Below, piece by piece: positions 6,301 to 8,412 of a stretch of 8,412 bases of DNA. Made by a program: the position numbers and the translations under genes. The number at the start of each line of letters is the position of its first letter. Position 1 is the stretch's first letter. Under the pieces are notes generated by a model that saw only the letters and a list, made by a program, of their open reading frames with translations, was not told the origin of the DNA and made no database searches. The stretch comes from an uncultured Bacilli bacterium (GTDB taxonomy: Bacteria > Bacillota_I > Bacilli_A > RF39 > UBA660), in NCBI GenBank assembly GCA_947584955.1, contig CANPWS010000045.1, positions 1 through 8,412 on the forward strand, in the 5' to 3' direction.

Positions 6301-7877
6301 CTACCTATTATTTCTATTTTATATTTTTTTCCTTCTTCAGCCTCAAATAAAAGAGTATTTTTACCGACATTAATCTCTTTAATAGATATCTCTTTATTAT
6401 TACTATCAAAAATGCGTGCATGTCCGCTTATAAAAGCTTCTTCTTTATCTACTAAATCAAAACTTAATGATCTATTTTCATCATCTAAATTAAACTCATT
6501 AACATAGGGTATATCTTTTAATATTTCTCTAGTTATTTTTAATTTTACATCTACTTTTTTCTTGTTATCTAATTCTACTTCTGTAATGTTAAATTCATGT
6601 ATTCCAGCTTTATTTATATCTTTTAATTCTACTTCATATATATTATTATTTAAAGTTACATCATAATATTTATCATCAATTTTTATTTTAATAATTTTAG
6701 CTTCTTTAGGTGTAATTTCTGCTTTAAATTTAAGGGTAATACTTCCTTTATTTACATAGTATTCATCTAAAGAATTTTCTTCGTGTAATTTAACTTGAGA
6801 ATTTTTAGTTGTATCTTCTGTAACATGACCAGCATCATTTATATCTACTTTACCATCATTATTAGTATCATAGTCTTCCTTTGACTTATCCTCTTTTTCC
6901 GGTTTGTTATTAGGATTTTTATTAGAGGTATTTCCTTTATCTTGATTATTTTTATTATTATCTGTACTTGAATATTTATCTTTATTATTAGTATTAGTAT
7001 TAACTACAAAATTACTACTATTATTACTATTATTATTTGTATTATCATTAAAAGAAGTGTCATTAATACTACTATTTTCATCTTCTGTTTTTGAAACATC
7101 AATTAAATATTTAATAATTTCTTCCGCGTCTTGATAATCTTTAACACCATCTTTATTAACATCTTTTTTATGATAGTTAGATGTAGATAAAAGGACAATA
7201 CCTATTATTAAAAAAGCTTCTAAAATTGTTAAAAAAATCCAAGATTTTTTAATTTTTTTATTTTTTATTAATATATATATACTTACTACAAAAGAGGCAA
7301 TAGTTATAATAATAAGTGCTATAATAATTTTTTTATTTGTAGATACTTTAATAACTTCTTCATTTTCATTAGTAATTGTATTTTCTATAGTATCTTTAAC
7401 TTCTTCCCCTTGATAAGCATCACGACTTACAAAAACTTTTGTTGATACCATAGGTATATTTATACTACTACTTCCATCAGATGAAGATATATTTGTTAAA
7501 CCTATATTAGTAAATCCTACATTTGCATTTTCTTTAACTTTTAAACGCACACTAAAAAGAGTATTTGTAACTTTTCCTGTTTTATTTATTATTCCAAATT
7601 TTTTATTATCTTTATTATATGTAATACTTGATGTTTCATCTAAAGAAAAATCTGTATCAGTAATTTCTTTAAAGACATTATGATCATATTTTAAAGTGGC
7701 AATAAAAGCATAAGAATCCAAAGTATCATGTGTTATTGCCCTAATAGTTATTTCATCTCCTATTTGTAAATCTGTTTTATCTACTTTCAAAATTATATTT
7801 TCTTGAGCAAATACATTTATTGGTAAATAAATATTAATTAATAATAAAAATAAGAAATATTTAATTTTACTTTTCAT
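378..7877 (-). CDS. Giant surface zinc metallopeptidase, M26 (IgA1 protease/ZmpB-like) family, with cohesin and dockerin-like N-terminus
   Basis: The protein has 2499 residues and is complete. Residues 1-24 are a signal peptide (hydrophobic core, cleavage likely after VFA24). In order follow a cohesin-like domain (about 25-153), two membrane helices (184-204, 213-230) joined by a Lys-rich loop, a dockerin-like Ca loop (239-250), an Asn-rich linker, a second Ca loop (337-348), four two-part beta modules (365-1205), the M26 N-terminal region with GLUG repeats (1212-1580), and the M26 catalytic domain (about 1625-2490). The zinc site is H2122-E2123-T-A-H2126 with E2146 as third ligand, spaced as in streptococcal IgA1 protease and ZmpB. 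Positive-inside topology puts the catalytic part outside the cell. Family members cleave host glycoproteins such as IgA1; the substrate here is unknown. No LPXTG motif is visible. A GAGGGAG ribosome site 8 nt upstream and the signal peptide support this start. A promoter lies at 7922-7950 and a terminator at 353-387, so it appears monocistronic. Confidence 0.95.
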   Translation of the reverse strand: MKSKIKYFLFLLLINIYLPINVFAQENIILKVDKTDLQIGDEITIRAITHDTLDSYAFIATLKYDHNVFKEITDTDFSLDETSSITYNKDNKKFGIINKTGKVTNTLFSVRLKVKENANVGFTNIGLTNISSSDGSSSINIPMVSTKVFVSRDAYQGEEVKDTIENTITNENEEVIKVSTNKKIIIALIIITIASFVVSIYILIKNKKIKKSWIFLTILEAFLIIGIVLLSTSNYHKKDVNKDGVKDYQDAEEIIKYLIDVSKTEDENSSINDTSFNDNTNNNSNNSSNFVVNTNTNNKDKYSSTDNNKNNQDKGNTSNKNPNNKPEKEDKSKEDYDTNNDGKVDINDAGHVTEDTTKNSQVKLHEENSLDEYYVNKGSITLKFKAEITPKEAKIIKIKIDDKYYDVTLNNNIYEVELKDINKAGIHEFNITEVELDNKKKVDVKLKITREILKDIPYVNEFNLDDENRSLSFDLVDKEEAFISGHARIFDSNNKEISIKEINVGKNTLLFEAEEGKKYKIEIIGSYDLDSKRNDNKNAYNNKEMFFQDFTIGGNYNFTLTDFSITDAISIGETPKISFKSTNNRNALVVNATLTIGNKHSEFNITKRDGINYEVELNGVDTTLGKHTVTLDNVGLNSLKTFYNNEDYKVNSLTYTVLKEKPSIENLELTNNSEIRSILATFNLKDINSSVNKLTVVLLDSNAKIVSSEVIEEDELKLDNINVLLDYKDSVDGFYTVKVLGDYKLSDKYIYTNTVLDEKSILVTNDIYIEKMYITNNSNANTGNNNLYPNKLDKNYQVAVELYLGPSINANARNKYKADYSQVSSVTINGLNYPASKIDGYKSKVYLNIPNKSGILNIKANRVQLTVDGYYKMYSTDLYSVEEKELTVDVLKDKPKIENLVITDDYEKATVTVNFDVVLDEFAKDNDFYNGAITLGNITKGFNVGKNEIIFEDVLKDTNLNLIFQGSYDLDTDILNDKTGEKNEVLNEKLLEVKYGLYKSDTYQDISISNGKAVSNASNSYFVKNEKIKLNFDILGIKEELNVSPKMVVIDNKEYVLTKLDTGYQIILDGYYSSGKKDITITDIILNNGKKVTLKDFYTFNFEVLKDKVTINDFTFKELDDKIQVNFDLKDLDKSLVKDPLIVITDEAGLKVYENTYNKEITFNLNGSVRYYVKVIADYDLDTDKEKGSSNYNIDSVLLNEVISLDKRVIELKDITDISLYKLEKQNEEEVNVLKDTIKVSDLNSDLNSYFVEISMENMPSIRAKINKVIEKDNKLILSLEYEYIREEESKLQIIRVTFGSIENGIATNEVHPIDSFKALIKELESNKDVTLTHDYDASGVEAQDYYVTSFSKVLDGNGYTIKNLNKPLFKELNGGTVKNIKLENIKLLADNKSINEAFGNGAIASTSSNHAILKDILIDYFDRAGEKGPVGTLLGSASNTTIENVGAKNFTIRSISGWATSLQGVGGLVGRVDGNVTIKNSYAVGTFNGGWNFRGGLVGNVNGVNTFENNYTKVNIINGVDSNIACGFVCNGGSSIFKNNISFSTGGMKYKMFGGASLSENNYYVGLDTDNDTNATKLQEKDITTLLFKDTLKFKDDIWNLNNISYDNLPTLQIEKVPSLSDTSSDMYNEANELLYANLLKLMPYYDSNKIIEFSQNINDNLFINEELIHIAPVDINGNLVTYLTKDNLKKINKIKLVFKNGAQRVYNVTYDKVYDMVATYKINDLNIDYNYNNYVIDSNSQVVNNLVNYLKGLDYTTNLDILTTNDDSRIYRDFYNETTSKELKEFVLKYLSNSEYTNTTNDFAINNYIEREVKKNQRIEKALYTYNYFRRFYDLDIDGMKLYDFVLFNMKGFNKNLTLDGIINLYFSDLTGANFNTATTNNVYNNLFSKYTGLTNISNFLEYIVTHFSNNNMDKWTFEEFDGILTEIPVKGHENDIDYTLWDHLSTEDAVYKGESYRPYNFILPILTLPKNAAYIVSSPTQFTIGAQRVYMENPNDPAEVAKFKAKMKAYTDRMENYYNTAYSILEDKKLFNDIHLYQLDKRTTKNEFGVSVYNTPYSTTEPFHKNFDEVVGLWPATYGVNAGNWGDRIEWNVAGFMDTDITVDGTLDDGHPTFMTWSHETAHYIDARLFLKNNGRRFDSGGEDYADAFLMQEFSNNGIVMNLTVNYKKDLEVASNLTPERINSKDKIYDFYNKMFKTIYTIDYIEAKAFLKLAPEEKAVLGIQVDYPNKNKYTLPDNLFRARLVSGYHERTKEEWENMKLNDINDLIDNQIMLYPGVYKYASRGDNSYGGEGINTVHWYQPNNPLGRPDSYALKWFSYEMLGYKGYDKGFVEYASNINPITHNISVEVDNPEKGSKQVNNYKSDSIALKRITNYESMNEYKKARFKETEGNLKYLKYINVDYYAQELYNALVKDVTDMNLGVEKLFKDYGGEENCTKDFWCTRYLGSARGYPNSTKVRQEIYFKIKNATNDFTEDIYEKEITQDITFNITTNKDS
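408..3005 (-). other. M26 catalytic region with HExxH zinc site (residues about 1625-2490)
   Basis: The zinc motif HETAH is encoded at 1500-1514, followed by YIDARLF, a NGRR stretch and the ligand E2146 in GGEDYAD, closely following the HExxH-x19-E layout and flanking NGRR...GxE pattern of streptococcal M26 enzymes. Upstream, the block from about residue 1631 (ANELLYANLLKLMPYYDSN) resembles the start of the C-terminal M26 region in IgA1 protease. Further conserved-looking blocks are NWGDRIEW (2087-2094) and WCTRYLG (2444-2450) near the C-terminus. All three zinc ligands and the catalytic Glu are present, so the enzyme is predicted to be active. The boundaries are by eye. Confidence 0.9.
3138..3818 (-). 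repeat. GLUG-type beta-helix of the M26 N-terminal region (residues about 1354-1580)
   Basis: Short turns of about 20-30 residues repeat here: GGTVKNIKLENI (1375-1386), TTIENVGAKN (1441-1450), GGLVGRVDGNVTIKNSY (1467-1483) and GGLVGNVNGVNTFENNY (1496-1512). The GGLVG...NSY pattern is the GLUG motif that accompanies M26 peptidases. Just before it, DGNGYTIKNLNKPLF (1356-1370) matches the lead-in seen in streptococcal IgA1 proteases. The fold is probably a right-handed beta-helix that presents substrate to, or spaces, the catalytic domain. A Cys pair (C1527, C1531) sits in the last turns. Confidence 0.8.
4263..6785 (-). repeat. Four tandem two-part beta modules (residues about 365-1205)
   Basis: A linker of the form LKD(K/I)P recurs at residues 453, 658, 891 and 1105 (as LKE at 658 and LKDKV at 1105). 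Each is followed by about 75 residues ending in a (G/A)(S/D)Y(D/K)L(D/S) signature at 527, 743, 968 and 1179. Before each linker lies a second beta-rich half with a pattern of G-x-H/K-x-(I/V)T-x-(I/V)-x-L. The unit is thus roughly 205-235 residues and occurs four times. Divergence is high at the protein level and no long DNA identity is apparent, so the duplications are old. The modules probably form Ig-like stalk domains that hold the catalytic part away from the membrane. Confidence 0.7.
6822..7163 (-). other. Split dockerin-like pair of Ca-binding loops around an Asn-rich linker
   Basis: Residues 239-250 read DVNKDGVKDYQD and residues 337-348 read DTNNDGKVDIND. Both fit the Dx(N/D)xDGxxxxxD loop of dockerin and EF-hand repeats, and the first is followed by a helix-like AEEIIKYLID as in dockerins. 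Normally the two repeats of a dockerin lie close together; here about 85 residues separate them, of which 264-336 (bases 6870-7088) are low-complexity Asn, Ser, Asp and Lys. The loops may bind calcium, and the linker is likely disordered. The second loop lacks a clear following helix, so it may serve only as a Ca-stabilised hinge. Confidence 0.6.
7188..7328 (-). other. Two-helix membrane hairpin (residues 184-230)
   Basis: Two strongly hydrophobic segments (184-204 and 213-230) flank the short basic loop KNKKIKKS. By the positive-inside rule the loop is cytoplasmic, leaving both the cohesin-like domain before it and everything after it outside. Streptococcal M26 proteases carry two hydrophobic segments near the N-terminus beside an LPXTG motif; the helices are kept here, but no LPXTG is visible in the region. 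Confidence 0.8.
7419..7805 (-). other. Cohesin-like domain (residues about 25-153)
   Basis: The domain begins at the predicted signal cleavage site. Its pattern fits the cohesin fold: an early VDKTDLQIGDEITI strand pair, a DSYAFIATLKYDHNVFK segment like the cohesin GFxFxLxYDPxVL core, the ITYNKDNKKFGIINKTG hairpin, a LFSVRLKVKENANVG strand like LxxIxFxVKxxAxxG, and a closing strand STKVFV. Cohesins bind dockerins, so this part could hold a partner protein or pair with dockerin-like loops. The assignment rests on pattern only. Confidence 0.65.
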
Positions 7878-7885
7878 ATTAAAAA

Positions 7886-7892
7886 CTCCCTC
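7886..7892 (-). promoter_or_regulatory. Ribosome binding site of the M26 peptidase gene
   Basis: The minus strand reads GAGGGAG, then 8 nt, then the ATG at 7877. The spacing is ideal and supports this start, which also gives a clean signal peptide. Confidence 0.75.
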
Positions 7893-7894
7893 AC

Positions 7895-7918
7895 ATCAAA
7901 TTAGTTTTAAAATTCGAT
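7895..7918 (-). promoter_or_regulatory. Inverted repeat over the M26 transcription start
   Basis: On the minus strand ATCGAATT (7918-7911) and AATTTGAT (7902-7895) pair over 8 positions with one G-U and an 8-nt spacer. The upstream arm covers the start site predicted near 7915, and the other arm ends 2 nt before the ribosome site. That position suits an operator better than an RNA hairpin, because the transcript would lack part of the first arm. No regulator is identified. Confidence 0.4.
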
Positions 7919-7921
7919 TTT

Positions 7922-7950
7922 ATTATATTATATTTTTAAGAATATAGCAA
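7922..7950 (-). promoter_or_regulatory. Sigma-A promoter of the M26 peptidase gene
   Basis: On the minus strand TTGCTA (7950-7945) and TATAAT (7927-7922) are 17 bp apart. A second TATAAT overlaps at 7932-7927 but would leave only 12 bp, so the downstream one is chosen. Transcription should start near 7915, giving a leader of about 38 nt. The GC-rich block at 7961-7971 lies just upstream. Confidence 0.7.
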
Positions 7951-7987
7951 CATTTTTTATCCTTAGGCCTTTTATTTTTATCTAAAA

Positions 7988-8009
7988 TATTTTATTTTCA
8001 AATAAAATA
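7988..8009. repeat. Perfect AT-only palindrome between the divergent promoters
   Basis: TATTTTATTT (7988-7997) and AAATAAAATA (8000-8009) are perfect inverted copies separated by 2 bp. The centre is about 48 bp from the minus-strand -35 box and 42 bp from the plus-strand one. The direct repeat TCTAAAAT occurs on both sides (7981-7988 and 8012-8019). It may be a regulator site or a paired UP-like element. It lacks a GC stem, so it is not a good terminator, and AT richness makes chance palindromes likelier. Confidence 0.4.
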
Positions 8010-8035
8010 ATTCTAAAATTATACTTTCTAATTAA

Positions 8036-8091
8036 AAAATTTGTCATATTATGAAGTTTTATGTATAATACCGTTAAAATTTGACATATTA
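8036..8091 (+). repeat. 16-bp direct repeat, 40 bp apart, at the promoter of the right-hand gene
   Basis: AAAATTTG(T/A)CATATTA occurs at 8036-8051 and 8076-8091 with a single difference. The first copy contains the -35 box; the second starts at the predicted transcription start and contains a perfect TTGACA. The 40-bp step is close to four helical turns, so both copies would face the same side. It may be a pair of regulator sites or a duplicated promoter element. Confidence 0.55.
8041..8069 (+). promoter_or_regulatory. Sigma-A promoter of the right partial gene
   Basis: TTGTCA (8041-8046) and TATAAT (8064-8069) are 17 bp apart, with one mismatch from consensus in total, and an A-tract precedes the -35 box. 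Start is expected near 8076, giving a leader of about 54 nt. A second TTGACA at 8081-8086 has only poor -10 candidates (TAAAAT at 15 bp, AAATAT at 17 bp). Confidence 0.8.
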
Positions 8092-8094
8092 GAA

Positions 8095-8122
8095 TTAGAG
8101 GTAAAATATCTCTAAAAGGAGG
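8095..8122 (+). promoter_or_regulatory. Leader hairpin joined to a strong ribosome binding site
   Basis: TTAGAGGT (8095-8102) pairs with ATCTCTAA (8108-8115) over 8 positions with one G-U and a 5-nt loop. The ribosome site AAAGGAGG (8115-8122) begins on the last paired base and stands 7 nt before the ATG at 8130. The hairpin leaves the GGAGG core free, so it is more likely to protect the mRNA end or to present the site than to block it. Confidence 0.6.
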
Positions 8123-8129
8123 AAAGAAT

Positions 8130-8412
8130 ATGAAGAAGTTATTTTTATTAGTTGCATTATTGTTGTTAGTAATGACTCCTCAAGTATATGCACTTACTTA
8201 TGAAAATGTAAGTGTCATAAATAATAGTGATTCTTATAAAGGTGGAAGTCCTAAAATTGAAGGAAATGGTACTAAAAATGTTACTGTTTTATATGACGCG
8301 GCAAAACTTAAAATTGTGCCTAAAGATGTAGATTTAGGAAGAACAATAGACGCGGCATGGGTTGGTGTTAAAGTTGAAGCTCCAAAAGATGTAAAAATAG
8401 ATAAATTAAAGG
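8130..8412 (+). CDS. N-terminal part of an exported protein of unknown function (cut by window edge)
   Basis: The frame is open from the ATG at 8130 to the window edge, 94 codons. Residues 1-21 form a clear signal peptide (MKK, then a Leu-rich core, then VYA at 20-22), with cleavage likely after A22. The mature part starts LTYENVSVINNSDSYKGG and continues with alternating hydrophobic residues typical of a beta-rich surface protein, including KNVTVLYDAAKLKIV and AAWVGVKVEAPKDVKI. I do not recognise the family, and no anchor or catalytic motif is visible in the part shown. The start is set by AAAGGAGG at 7 nt. It is transcribed away from the M26 gene across a 252-bp shared control region, which suggests, but does not show, joint regulation of two surface proteins. 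GCG Ala codons in GACGCGGCA occur twice (8295, 8349), unusual for such AT-rich DNA. Confidence 0.85.
   Translation, partial: MKKLFLLVALLLLVMTPQVYALTYENVSVINNSDSYKGGSPKIEGNGTKNVTVLYDAAKLKIVPKDVDLGRTIDAAWVGVKVEAPKDVKIDKLK

Noticed and set aside
6870..7088. CRISPR-like or DNA tandem repeat array
   Set aside because: The apparent repetition is codon-level Asn/Ser/Thr richness with no constant repeat unit or spacers.
7419..7805. The N-terminal domain as a plain Ig-like or streptococcal G5-type domain
   Set aside because: The strand pattern with YDHNVF and LFSVRLKVKENANVG fits the cohesin pattern better, though only a structure comparison can settle it.
378..7877. Mycoplasma-type code (UGA = Trp), suggested by the extreme AT richness
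   Set aside because: The 2499-codon frame runs without any in-frame TGA and its Trp residues are encoded by TGG where I checked; an organism using UGA for Trp would break this frame repeatedly.
378..7877. An LPXTG-type sortase signal in the M26 protein, as in streptococcal relatives
   Set aside because: No LPXTG-like pentapeptide is visible before the membrane helices (residues 150-184) or at the C-terminus, which ends in a polar TTNKDS.
7927..7932. The upstream TATAAT as the M26 -10 box
   Set aside because: It would be only 12 bp from TTGCTA; the overlapping TATAAT at 7922-7927 gives 17 bp.
7988..8009. The AT palindrome as a terminator
   Set aside because: No gene ends here, the stem has only A-T pairs, and the loop of 2 nt is too small for a stable hairpin.
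8081..8107. A second promoter for the right gene based on the perfect TTGACA
   Set aside because: The possible -10 boxes are weak or badly spaced (TAAAAT at 15 bp, AAATAT at 17 bp), and transcription would begin almost at the ribosome site. It is kept only as part of the direct repeat.
1..8412. tRNA, rRNA, insertion sequences or attachment sites
   Set aside because: No cloverleaf pattern, GC-rich RNA gene, transposase-like frame or terminal inverted repeats with target duplications were seen.

Overview
This is an AT-rich window (about one quarter GC by eye) with short purine-rich Shine-Dalgarno sites, consensus-like sigma-A promoters and U-tailed terminators. That points to a low-GC Firmicute. 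No UGA is read through in any of the three reading frames, and the 14 Trp codons of the large protein lie in a frame opened with UGA as stop, so the standard bacterial code applies rather than the Mycoplasma code. The style (Asn-, Lys- and Ile-rich exported proteins, a membrane hairpin anchor, no LPXTG motif) suggests a host-associated uncultured Bacilli or Mollicutes-related lineage such as those found in gut communities. That placement is inference.

Layout from left to right: positions 1-184 hold the 5' end of a minus-strand gene for a small membrane-anchored protein, cut by the window edge. Positions 185-377 hold its promoter, a hairpin-bearing leader, and the terminator of the next gene. 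Positions 378-7877, also minus strand, are one gene of 2499 codons for a giant surface zinc metallopeptidase of the M26 (streptococcal IgA1 protease/ZmpB-like) family. Positions 7878-8129 are a divergent control region with a promoter for each side, an AT-rich palindrome near the midpoint and a 16-bp direct repeat. Positions 8130-8412 hold the start of a plus-strand gene for an exported protein of unknown function, cut by the right edge.

The M26 protein is the centre of interest. Its order is: signal peptide, cohesin-like domain, two-helix membrane hairpin, a dockerin-like calcium loop, an Asn-rich linker, a second calcium loop, four two-part beta modules, the M26 N-terminal region with a GLUG beta-helix, and the M26 catalytic domain with HETAH and the third zinc ligand 20 residues on. 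In streptococcal relatives the N-terminal anchor is an LPXTG motif beside hydrophobic segments. Here I see no LPXTG; cohesin and dockerin-like parts flank the membrane hairpin instead. The catalytic part should face outward and act on host or mucosal glycoproteins, but the substrate cannot be read from the sequence.

The right-hand gene shares a control region with the peptidase and is also exported, so the two may be co-regulated. The left-hand gene runs in the same direction as the peptidase but has its own promoter and lies beyond a strong terminator, so it is probably a separate transcription unit.
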